The notes beneath the pieces are model-generated. The model searched no databases, had not been told where the DNA came from, and saw only the letters and a list, made by a program, of their open reading frames with translations. Position numbers and translations under genes: made by a program. A DNA stretch of 64,000 nt from Owenia fusiformis (lineage: Eukaryota; Annelida; Polychaeta; Sabellida; Oweniidae), in the NCBI GenBank assembly GCA_903813345.2, contig CAIIXF020000008.1, forward strand, positions 7,142,366-7,206,365, in the 5' to 3' direction. Shown here one piece after another: positions 34,901 through 45,264 of this stretch (within the stretch, counting starts at the first letter, position 1; each line of letters opens with the position of its first letter).

Positions 34901-35834
34901 GTCCTGTGCTTAGATCGGGCAACACTGCTCGAGATATCGGAAAGATGGGCGTTGATCCAAACACCAAAGATCCTTTAGTGGTACTTAAGGAACATATTGT
35001 TGTTAATGATAAGCGAATATTAGACATATTGAAGACATACGATCCAAATGGAACGTTCACAGTTAAACGTGAACAATTCGCAGAAGCTTTAGAGGTTGGT
35101 AAACGTTTATAAATGTCTGGTCCGAGACATATTTTATATGTGTCTCTGGTATGGTGTGTTCACCTCTCTAATTCTAGAATTTTTTATGCGTAATGTATCG
35201 TTTAAAGTGTGCAGCATCTTTAATTATGATCCTAATTACTCCAGAATATCTTTAATACATTACCCTTTGCATTCGTTTGACTTCACTTCTTAAAAGAGAG
35301 CTTCGTCTTCGTAGTTTAACTAGACTCTGCACGCAGGGTATTAATACATTGTTTCTTACACCAATAATAGATCTGAGTTCGACAAAAACGCCTGAAATGT
35401 AAGTACTTTTATAAAGGCCACCTTGTTATTTTATTTTCTCTCTAGGAATTGGGTGTCCCATACAGCAAAGACCAATTGGAAGAAATCAGCAGAAAATTGG
35501 ACAAGAAAAATAATGGAACAATTTACTATGGGTAAGTTTTGCATCCAAATCACAATGCTTTATTTAAGTATTTAAGTGTGGCTGTCTAGTAATTTCTCTC
35601 TGCAGCTTTGAAAGGTGTGTCTTTGTGAGTACAATATAAATATCTAAGGAAAAATTGTAATTATTTTTAAAGACTAGTAGAAAACATAACAAAAACAACA
35701 ATCACCAGTTACATTTTGAATTATATAACCACATATTTATGATAAGTAACTGATTCTGTTTCAGAGATTATGTAAACCAAGATTTTATGATGAATGAAGA
35801 TGGAACCAAAAAGGAGGAACAGAGTGCATCGTAA
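25952..35834 (+). CDS. LRRC74: LRRC74-like leucine-rich repeat protein with C-terminal EF-hand remnants (paralogue A)
   Basis: Coding exons: 25952-25963 (MDTE, Kozak AAACATGG; inferred), 28357-28912, 31698-31873, 32247-32354, 32638-32731, 33076-33125, 33452-33533, 33883-33968, 34142-34336, 34543-34638, 34825-35094, 35446-35531, 35765-35834; 626 residues, all phases agree. Residues 5-190 are acidic, Ser/Glu/Gln-rich and probably disordered, ending in DYDTDLEIE. A conserved block follows (YGKMCEKLGVIPASYFVRH..HGLGPLGTRAIA), then ribonuclease-inhibitor-type LRRs (LEKLDLSGNWMEGDGG, LQELVLSHNGFGLKAG, LESIDLSWNHIRLKGA). The C-terminus has two degenerate EF-hand loops, DPNGTFTVKREQ and DKKNNGTIYYGD. 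The donor after 35094 is unusual (GTTGGT). Domain order matches the LRRC74A/B group; molecular role is unknown to me. Confidence 0.85.
25964..28356 (+). other. First coding intron of LRRC74-like A
   Basis: A 2.4-kb intron if MDTE is the true first coding exon. It holds a truncated copy of the ATGTCACCACC MITE family (right end GGTGGTGACAT at 27802-27812). No other exon recognised. Confidence 0.4.
29101..29935. mobile_element. 835-bp foldback element, copy 2
   Basis: Same palindromic element as at 17987-18817, very similar along its whole length, including the four TGTCCGCTGTGACGGAGCA motifs. Ends CACAGGCCGG and CCAGCCTGTG; perfect 5-bp target duplication ATAGT (29096-29100, 29936-29940). It is inserted in the intron between coding exons 2 and 3 of LRRC74-like A. 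Confidence 0.9.
30576..30842. mobile_element. 267-bp inverted-repeat element
   Basis: Ends CTTTATCCTATGCCAAGTAG and CTACTTGGTATAGGATAAAG are inverted copies of about 30 bp. Internally an ATCTCCCGC/ATCTTCCCGCTTC motif of about 21 bp repeats four times. No coding capacity. It lies in the LRRC74-like A intron. Confidence 0.6.
30846..30985. repeat. Hairpin element of about 140 bp
   Basis: GGTTTGGATATGGGGTTCAT and ATGAACCCCATATCCAAAAC, followed inward by AGATATGCACATCTACCT and AGGTAGATATGCATATCT, form a long imperfect hairpin directly next to the previous element. Probably an independent MITE. Confidence 0.6.
31316..31420. mobile_element. MITE with TACAGTAGAACCTG ends
   Basis: Left TACAGTAGAACCTGT and right ACAGGTTTTACTGTA form imperfect inverted repeats flanked by TA. 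Internal CTGAACACC and GGTGTTCGGAT are also inverted. This fits a Tc1/mariner/pogo-derived MITE. It lies in the intron before coding exon 3 of LRRC74-like A. Confidence 0.6.
32526..32595. mobile_element. Short TACAGTAAAACCTG MITE remnant
   Basis: TACAGTAAAACCTGTCTCT and AGGTTTTACTATA face each other across about 70 bp in an LRRC74-like A intron. Same family as 31316-31420. Confidence 0.45.
33238..33370. mobile_element. Small MITE, ATGTCACCACC family, copy 2
   Basis: Inverted ends ATGTCACCACC and GGTGGTGACAT. Shares AACTTTTTTGTGG and GGCAGGTGGTGACATTTTG with the copy at 20439. In an intron of LRRC74-like A. Confidence 0.65.
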
Positions 35835-35890
35835 CATAGCTATAGTGCATTCTAACATAGCTATAGTGCATCGTAACATAGCTATGGTCC
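35825..35890. repeat. Three 22-bp tandem repeats after the stop codon
   Basis: GTGCATCGTAACATAGCTAT-type units are repeated three times, starting at the stop codon of LRRC74-like A and continuing into its 3' UTR. The stop codon TAA lies inside the first unit. Confidence 0.7.
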
Positions 35891-36438
35891 ACAAGAGTGT
35901 CCACATCAACAAAATACAGTTCCATTCTTCACACACAAAACTGAGCTAGAGTGCTGCGTTCCAGTGGCACTTGAACATATCATGGAATGCACGATGAACT
36001 GTAAACTAAGTGATAGAGTCAGACAATGAATCTCGACCAATATTGAACAATATTATGTAGAACTGGGAGTTTGCAAGTGTATATTTTACAATGTGTATAT
36101 AAATTAAAATTAAGCATTCATGTAACATATAATGTAAATAATTTGTATTTTTACAAGAGGCAAGCAAATAAATTTGTCACAGTCAAAATCACAAGTGATC
36201 GTGCACATGGCATGTAGCATAACACCGTAAAATGTTCGCATGAGATTGTATTGAAAAACATCATTGGCCTCCAGAAATGAGAGTCAACTAACTACCCAAA
36301 CGATGTTTTACTGAAAAGGTAACATTCTGACCACTTGTCATTTGGCTCCCCTATTTCAACCCCTATGGCTCAGCCACAAATGATGTGTAAATATTTCATA
36401 TTTTAGACAAGGCAAGTCCAGGAAATAAATTGTTATCT
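35891..36438. other. Convergent 3' UTR region between the two LRRC74-like genes
   Basis: Non-coding. A plus-strand AATAAA near 36168 is a plausible poly(A) signal for paralogue A. On the minus strand the stop codon of paralogue B is itself part of AATAAA (GAATAAAG near 36440), possibly also serving as a signal. Confidence 0.45.
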
Positions 36439-39400
36439 TTATTCATCTCCATCACCATCATCTAGTATACAATTCTCCATTGCCTGCTCCACTGCCAATG
36501 GCCCCATAGAGTTAAATAAAAGTTTGCCAAAGGTACTCTCTTTTTTCTTCTCATCTCTATCCGCATCCTTCTTATTGATGGCGTCTTGGAGAGCTTTTTG
36601 TGCTTTCAAATACTCCTTGTCTCCGGATAGTAACTCACTTGAAGCAAACATAGATGTTGTTAATTAAAGAGAGAATCGGATCTTTCAATTTTAGAATATT
36701 TTTTGCTCATATCATTCCTTTTCATGTCTATTTTCTAAGATTCCAAACTGCATACTTCCGGAAAACTAAAGAACTGTAATATAATGTTTTATTTTTCTAT
36801 TTTTATGGCTACCATTTTTAGTATTTGGAATAATTTATACATTTTCTCATTTTTTGCACTTTGCATTTTTTAATCATATTGAAATTGACGTATATACATG
36901 TATTAAATCATACCGGGGACATAAAATATGCCAACGTTTCTCCCCGGCGTTTCCCAAATCAGTATGGCTGATCTTGGAGCAATGAATGATCACTATGATT
37001 CTCAAAAGTTTAAACAGAAAAGGAGGTGAGTTCATAGGGGCAGGGGTACATAGTAATATACTTTTACTCACGCGTAATCTATTTCACCATCTCCGTTCTT
37101 GTCCAAAGATGTAATGAGATCATCTATTTGGTCAAGTCGCATCGGTATGCCCATCATCTAAAAATAAATATACGTCAGTCACGTTGGGATGTTGGTATTT
37201 TATCATTTGAGTTTTCTCTTATCTAAAGCAGCACTAAATCAAAACCATATCTTCTAATAAAGGCGTACTACTGTAAGAGTTATTAGAAGTTCTGTATACA
37301 TGTATATTAACGAGGTTTGGGCAACTGATATCCTATGTGATAATAGTAAAAACATTCTATAGACAACAAAGTATCATCAAGTTACATAATGTAATTATTT
37401 TTTCTATCTACGAACAATGTGTTGCCATGGTAATTACCTGTACTCCTCTGATAAATTCCTCTCTGCTGACTTGCATGCTTTGATCTTTGTCAAACTCTCT
37501 AAACATATCGACCAGCCTGTACCCCCTGGAGGCACAATAGTCTCTGAGGAAGCCCATAGGGTCCTTGGTGATAGCTTTACTGACGTTATTAAAGAAGCTA
37601 AGGTCCATCTTATTTTCTGTTGTGCCTCCATGTATTACGGTTATTGCCCGCTCTTTCTGGAGTTCCTTTTGTTTTTCCTCGAAGTCTTCAGATACAAAAA
37701 TACTCTGAAAACCGTAAAATGATCAGCTAGAACGAAAATAAGTAAATATTGCCAAATACAGTAAATGCATTCACAGAGCTTAACATTGTGACAGGCTGAC
37801 AATTTTTCACTTTGGGCATTGGTACTTGGATTGTAAAATGTTCATGGCGTCATTGAGGTACACAACTTTGATTTTAGTAACCACAAGAGTCCTCCAATCA
37901 CGTATATCTATCAAGACTATCATACATTAAGGTAGGTAGGTTTTTATTGAGACCAATTTAAAGATTGTAGCACTGGTAGAATTATTGACCTTTCTCTCTA
38001 AAAACACCGATTGATTGATCTGACCTCTCATCAAATGTGTTTCTAGTGCCCTTTAACGGATGTTACTCACGGTCATATCGACGTAGACCAAGTTAGAACT
38101 ATCATTCTTTGCTACTGCGAGGAGAATAGCCATGGGCCCGGGTAGATCGAGGGGGTTTTGTCCGAGCTGAAACAGAATAAACAAAACGTTTATTTCATTG
38201 TGGGATACATGGGAACATCGGAGAACAAAACAGAGAACAAAAATGAAAAAATATTCTTGTGTTTCTTTCTTTAACCTGATATACTCAAGATTTGTGCATT
38301 CAATATAGAAAAAATTAAATATCAAAATATATCAACAGTTTATACCAACCTACCTTAAGGACTTGGAGAATGTCATTGACCTTCAGCCCTTTTGCAAGGA
38401 ACATAGCGCCCTCTGTGGGAATCCTGTTGGCACTAATGTCAAGGTCAAGCAGAGATCTATTGTGACACAGTGCGGTGCCCATTGCCTTCGCACCGTGAAA
38501 ACCAAACCCATTCCATGCTAAGTTTATGGTCTTTAGTCCTATGTTTTCCTGCACATACAAAATGTGTCACTTGTGAATGTCATGATTTATATATATAACA
38601 ACCGTGGAAAAGTGTGTATACGTTCCAAGACGTGATTTTAACAAAACCAACATGCCCTACCCCGACATATGGCAGGTCTTTACCACAACTCCATGCCAAT
38701 GATGTCAATAGGATATTTAGGACGCCCATCAACTAATTTGTCTAGAACTTTAAATGCTATTGAAAGAAAATCCGATCTTACCTTTAGCCCATCAGAAATG
38801 GCAACTGCGCCTTTCATCCGTATGTGGTTCCAACTGAGATCTAGTGATTCCAGGGACTCTGTCATCATCAGTATATCCTTGAAAATCTTGGCGCCCCTCT
38901 CTTCCAGGTTATTATGGGATAGAACTAGATGTTTCAATGATGTATTATGCTGGAAAATATAACATAATGATAAAGCAATAAACGCTTTATTTGAATTATC
39001 TGAACAGCTCTCTGAACCCATGGATTAATCAAATCAAATGGACATAATCAAACATAATACGTTCATAAGATAAAAGTGGTTCATTTGTATTTTTAAAAGT
39101 AGTTTCTAATTCTCAATGTCATTCATACCTCCAGCATTTTGTAGAAGTGTTCGGCAGCTGCACACGTGAACTCATTGCCTGACAAGTTCAGTTTGTTTAT
39201 TACATGGTTTTCAGTTAACATCTCACAGAGAGCTTTAGCACCATCATTGCCTATATTGTTCTCAGATAACGTCTAATTGTGAAAAATGAAAAACAACAAT
39301 TAATAATACAATAATGAATCAAACAACAAATAAATACAAGGTAACTGCACACGTGAACTCATGCACATGCAAAATGTCACCATCACCTGCCATTTGTTAC

Positions 39401-41735
39401 AGACGCTGAACGCCGAACACCAACCGCCGACATAAAAAAGGTTAGAGGCCTAGAGACATGAAACAGTTTTCGGTTGATGGAGAGACTCGATTGACAATAC
39501 AATATAAAGACCCAGCAACCAATAGATTTCTAGTTTTCTACGCACCAACACCTAATGCTCTATATATCGTTATATATTACGTATATTTTAGAGCACTATA
39601 ATATCTTACCAGTTCGGTTATATACATGTTTTCTTTTAGATGTTTTGCAAGTCCAATGGCGCCATTTTTTGTAAGAAAGTTGTCTTCAAGGTTCACCTTT
39701 ACCATCTTTGTATTATTCTATAAAATCAAATAATCATACATTGAAAATGCAATTAAACCCCACTTGGGTAGCAACACAATAAAATTAAACGTAGTTTATT
39801 TTAGAGAATTTACAGTTGCAACAAAGAAGAGTGTATTTTTTTAATTGTTTTTAAAGAATGGACACTTGGCAAGCTATCCAAAACCAATGTGGCAGAAAAG
39901 ACAATTGGCAGTTTTTAATAGTATTAATTTGTGTTGCTTCTTCGAGAATTGATCTACAAATTGTGCTCCATTCATGCTCAATGTATACACCTGGACTCTC
40001 ACATGCGGTGCACAGAGGCCGATCTAATTACACCCTATTCATTCATTCAATAGTTGAATGGTAAACACAAAATAAATCAAATTTAAAATGTACCTGGCCT
40101 TCTTTTACGTGCGATGCACTGAACCTGAACTAACTACATCCACTTACTTCTAAATACACTTACCTACTAAATACGAAAAATGAAAATTTCCTAAAATTGG
40201 ATCATGGACCATTTACCTTTCATAAGAGTCAGTGTGGGATTTAAGTTAGATACAACAGTCATATAGCAAATTGTAAATATGTATATCTTTCAAATAATTC
40301 ATCTAGAGTTTCTCTGATGTTTCTGGTATCAAAAGATATTCGATTGTATTTTAGCAATAACGATATTTAGTCAATACAAACCTCCAAAGAATATCCTATA
40401 GATGTGGATCCACTGGAGCCCAGCCCATGGTGCTTCATTGTAAAGTTGGGATCCTTGATGTGCCTCATAAAATAAGAGACTGGTATAACACCAAGAGATT
40501 TGCACATTTTAACATAATCATCCTTTCCACCCGGATCAGTCATCTCATCCTCTTTGAGGAAGGCTGAAATGAATACATCAGGAAATTAGTTTAGTTGTTT
40601 ACATATGAACAGTTATGAATGATTAATTTTGTATTTGATTTGTATACTAGAATTTGATATATTTACAATTCAACACAAATGTTAAATTGATTAACCTTGT
40701 TGAATTTTTACTATATGATATTCTTACTATGATATGATATGAATTTGAAATAAAATGATTAAAAAAATTAGTCAATAAATGACTCATAAAACAATAATCA
40801 TTAATATCAACAAACAAGATAACATGACAAGATTGATTTAGAATTCTAATTTCAGCCATGATTCAACATGTTAAAACTATAGTATGTTTCACTTATTGTA
40901 GAATTTATGTCCAATTGGCACATACCTTCTTCATCCACTTCTAAGTCAGTGTCATAATCAGCCTCATTTTCAATGTCAATTTCAAATGGTGCTTCATTAT
41001 CAAATACGTCTCCCTTTTCACTATATAAATCATTGTCATCCAAATCAATGTCAGTTTTAGGTTCTTCATCTGACGCCTTGAGATTCTTTGTTGTTTCTGA
41101 CTGATCATCATCTGGTAGTGCAGTAATAAGAGTTTCTGCTTGATTTGTAGTTGGATCTACATTATTTTTGTTTTCAACCTTTGAAATGTCACCTACTCCA
41201 GACGAAACAGATTGTCCAGGAGTTCTGTGAAGTTTGGCACTTTTTTGATGCAGACGACTTGCGCGTGATATCATAGAATTTGCAGACGATTGCCTTGACA
41301 TTCTTCTGTTTGTTGATAAAGAAGTGGACATTGCATCCTGAAACGATAAATATCTGACATTGTCATATTCACTATATCTTCTATCTTCCTAAACACCCAA
41401 GCTAAACATAAATACAGATTGTAGTTTCTACAATGAACGTAGTCTAGCTAAGTAGTAGGAGGGGGTCAAAGGGGCTTGTAGCTAAACTACAATTAACGTT
41501 ATTTGAAGAGTGTACGTATTTACATGAAAACTATGTTTTTTATATAAAACAAGACTATCCATCAAGGTTATCTGTTCTGACATAAAACTTTGGCATTTAC
41601 TTGAACTTCCATCGCTACATGGAAAATCTTAAACCTTAACATGCTGATGTGCAACCTAAAAACCCAATTTTCGAGATATCATTGTTTATTTATTCTACTA
41701 TAACGTACCTCATCGCCATCTTTGGGTTCCAACAT
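36439..41735 (-). CDS. LRRC74: LRRC74-like leucine-rich repeat protein with EF-hands (paralogue B)
   Basis: Coding exons on the minus strand: 41735-41709, 41337-40926, 40563-40382, 39717-39610, 39272-39129, 38949-38782, 38548-38354, 38166-38071, 37704-37438, 37157-37072, 36637-36439; 627 residues. The start MLEPKDGDE was chosen because an internal Met-led exon follows in phase; the frame stays open upstream to 41891, so a longer N-terminus is possible. The N-terminal third is acidic and Ser-rich, ending in DYDTDLEVDE, then MCKSLGVIPVSYFMRH..HGLGSSG, then RI-type LRRs (KVNLEDNFLTKNGA, HLVLSHNNLEERGA, LESLDLSWNHIRMKGA). Two EF-hands near residues 515 and 552: DKDQSMQVSREE and a canonical DKNGDGEIDYAE. 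It ends in a charged helix and an Asp/Glu tail. Paralogue A lies tail to tail. Confidence 0.88.
39374..39450 (-). mobile_element. Partial ATGTCACCACC-family MITE, inverted
   Basis: AATGTCACCATCACCTGCC followed by ATTTGTTACAGACGCTGAAC is the reverse complement of the right half of the copies at 20439 and 33238. In an intron of LRRC74-like B. Confidence 0.5.
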
Positions 41736-42393
41736 CGTTGTTGTTATTAGTTGGTGATCTATGATTTGCTCTTCATACCTACCGATTCCATTATAATTGA
41801 ATAAGTGTATTCTATATGTATAGTTTCCGTGAATTTCTAGCCTATTGGTGCATAGTGACGTATACCTTCCCGCACCATAATACAAAACCATTTAAGTTAA
41901 ACCTAAATCGGAACTGTGCTCTCCGACGTGTTTTTAGATTCAATAGTAAACCCATTAATGCGATATTGGTTTATGATTTTACATAATATTTCAATCGACT
42001 ACAATTGGCCATTCTGGCTGTATTGAATTTATTTATTAGTCTTTGTTATTCTAAAATAAGGCTGTTCTGTTGTAGACTGTAACCAACCAACAAATCGTAT
42101 ATTCATTTGGGTATAGTCTTACAATCCCTTGTATAAAACACCATGGTTCCTAACATCTCAATTCCTGCCCAAATATGTAATGGAAATTGAGATATCCGTG
42201 CAAAACATAGAGTGCATGAGCAAGATTTGATCAAGGGAATTGATATTTCTAATGAAAAAGATTTTGTTTTTAATTTTGGTCATTTTGGGGGGTTTGTGTA
42301 ACTTTGACAGTGTAGGTGGCCAGATATTGACAAGTGGCCAATAGTCCAATACTTCTGGCCTATTACAAAATACTTTAAACAAGGCATTAACAT

Positions 42394-42930
42394 AACAAAA
42401 TGTCACCACCACCGAGAAAATTTAATCAATTTGAAGCAAGTTGAAAAATACCTTTTTTATCCTAAAGACCATTTAGACCTTTTTACCAGGCCAAATCTCA
42501 AATCAGATTTGGATTTCTGAGAAGTTGGAGATATTTATTAAAAAAATGGTCAATTTGAATCAAGTTGAAAAAAATACCTTTTTGACCTCGAGAAGGTCAT
42601 TGAAGGTCTAATTTCAATTATATAGTCAGATTCGAACTTCTGAAAACTCGTAGATGATTTTGAAAAAAAGATTAATCAATTAGAAGCAAGTGAATTTGAA
42701 GCAAGACCTTTTGACCCTTTTTAACCTTTTTGACCTTCTAAAGGTCTTTTAAGGCCAAATCTTAAATCAGCTTTGAACTTCTGAAAACTAATAAATGATT
42801 TTGAAAAAAAATTGAAGTCAGTCCAAACAGTATTTGTTGTTTATTGGAAGTTGTAAGAATTTGTTACAGACGCCACCAGCCAATCGTGAACCTTTTTTTA
42901 AAGTTGAAAAGGTAAATTATGTCACCACCC
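42394..42930. repeat. Repeat block bounded by ATGTCACCACC in direct orientation
   Basis: ATGTCACCACC occurs at about 42398 and again near 42920. Between them a unit of roughly 120 bp, containing ATTTGAAGCAAG, CTTTTTGACC and TTCTGAAAACT, repeats three to four times. TTGTTACAGACGCCACCAGC near the right end links it to the small MITE family. No coding content. Confidence 0.45.
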
Positions 42931-45264
42931 TTATAATTGTTTTAAGCCTCATGTTGGTCGCATTTCTCCTTTCAGAATTACTATGAGAGGAAACAGCAAG
43001 CACTTCTGGGGGCATAGGCAACCCAAATTGGGCAGAGTGATTGTTCAAGTAAAACTTCACTAATACTTATATCTATAAATAAATGAAATTCTCAGCAAGT
43101 TGATTTTAGATTTAATAATTGCCTCAGGAAAATTTCACAGGCATCATTTTTCAGACTGAAAGAGTGGCAATGTAGTTATATACTGTACCTCATTTAGCCT
43201 AAATGTGCATTTCCTATATCATAATGGAGCTGTCACACTTAAGCCGGGTGGGCTCACAGTTCGCCATCACGCGAATACTTTGGGCCAGACGGCATGGATA
43301 CACGGTGGGCAAAACAAATAATTTTACAGCAAGATATCCCTGATCACACCAAATACAAATATTACCCAAACTTAGAGAACGGTGAGGCCATATGGCTAAT
43401 ATGACAGCTGCCTAAAGCTTTGCATTGCCCTCGCCTAATTTTACATTCTGGCTAAGCCCCTATAGATACTATGGTTTATTGCACCAACCATATTACATTT
43501 ACTCCGAAATCAAAGAATAGGAAGATACCATTAACTTATGTAGGATATCAATTTATTTACATATCAATTCATTTTATAAAACTGAAAAAATATTGCAAAT
43601 CATTTACCGATTTAGTACATAAAATATTCAGGTTTTAAACATTTCTAATATGAGCGGGAAATTACAATATTTAGTGGTGCATATAAACATATGCATGTTA
43701 CTTTGTTACTTCGTAAACAACATTAATAGGTCAATAATATAAATATCATGAACCTTATAGAAGAGTGGATTCAGTAAACTCATTCAATGAATTCAACATC
43801 TTACATATATTCTATGGAACCCTCCCCCAAAAATAAATCAACATTTTAAAATACTGGCATTTAACCTAATACATTTTATGAATAAAAGAATTCCAGACAA
43901 GAGTTCCTAAATGTGCAGTATGCTTACAATGATAAAGTGAGCACAATTAGATGTGAGATATCTGACATACAATATGGCTACAGCAGTTTTTTAAATAAGT
44001 ATTTGGTGATAGATACATCTTTTAATAAATTCTTGCACAATAACATTAAAACCTAATTATTATAATATTCTTCAGGTAATCTTAAATGTACAATATTCTA
44101 TTTACAGTAAAGCCTTAGGTGGGGTACGATTTCAAAAGAAAATTTATTCTACATATATGTATGTCTGGGCACAATTGATATTTTTTGATTTATTTTTGCA
44201 GGGTGAATCTGCAGTATAATCTAGGAGAGATAATACTGTAAATATAGCTAGCTAGCTACAATATGTATGAATTGTACAATAGCTAAATACTTGTCGTTTA
44301 CGTTTCTTTTACCTCTACATTGGATGGGAATCTGTTAAATATTAAAGTCAGTTCAAATGGATACAAATATACAAAAAAAAGACAAAACATACTCCAAACA
44401 TACTTCATCTGTTTCTTGAAAACATTTCATCACAACCATGGCACGACATAACATTGCATTTTCATTTGATGAAAATAAAAAACATGATACAAAACACATC
44501 TCACGTGGTCTCAATGCATGAAATTAAGGTAGGTCTCGTGGAAAGACTTTTGAACATGGCTGTGTTGTGTTAGTATGAAAGCTAATCCATGATAACTACC
44601 TTATTATGCCAAAATTACACATTGCCTATCTTAAACTTTATTGAAACTTCTAAACATATTTAGTTTCTCCATTTCGTCCAATTTTAATATCAACCTTGCT
44701 TACTTCAAATGTGCATAAATTTTATAATGGCTAATGCCTCATAAAACAATAATAAAAAAATGAAGCATTATTAATGAACATTTAATTCAGCTGAAAAAAA
44801 GAAGTGAATAAAATGTATGAAACAAAGTTAATGACATGGAGATAAAGTAAAAAGCAATGCACAACAATACATTTGCAAACACAAGTCATGTCTATCAATT
44901 ATCTTTGTTTCATGTCAAAATCAATTTCTAAATTAAATAAGAAAAGTCTTGTATTGCAAGTCTTGCAGTCCGTTTTTGCCCTTGCTTCTTATTCTCTTTC
45001 TGAAATGCCATATATGGAGAGGGGGCTTGAAGCTGATAATTCGGATGCAATTCTAGGAGCGGTAACACATTTTTCATAGTCAATGTATAAGTCAAATATC
45101 AACACTACATCTTTTTGACCATTCCTTCAAGATAGGACATTAGTTTCTTGAAGTCAAAGCATGGTGTAGCTGTTTGTTTCTTGAAGATCTTAAATTGTTT
45201 GTAAAATACATAGTTATTTGTTTGTTTTATTCTAGGCTGGAGTTGTACTGAAGTGTGTCTGCTA
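42931..45264. other. Intergenic AT-rich DNA
   Basis: No exon seen between LRRC74-like B and the 3' end of the cornichon gene. A minus-strand AATAAA near 45228-45233 sits just beyond the cornichon stop and may be its poly(A) signal. Confidence 0.4.

Noticed and set aside
41736-41891. Longer N-terminus of LRRC74-like B starting MVLYYGAG
   Set aside because: The frame is open, but the sequence has no counterpart in paralogue A, and MLEPKDGDE is the simpler start; not excluded.
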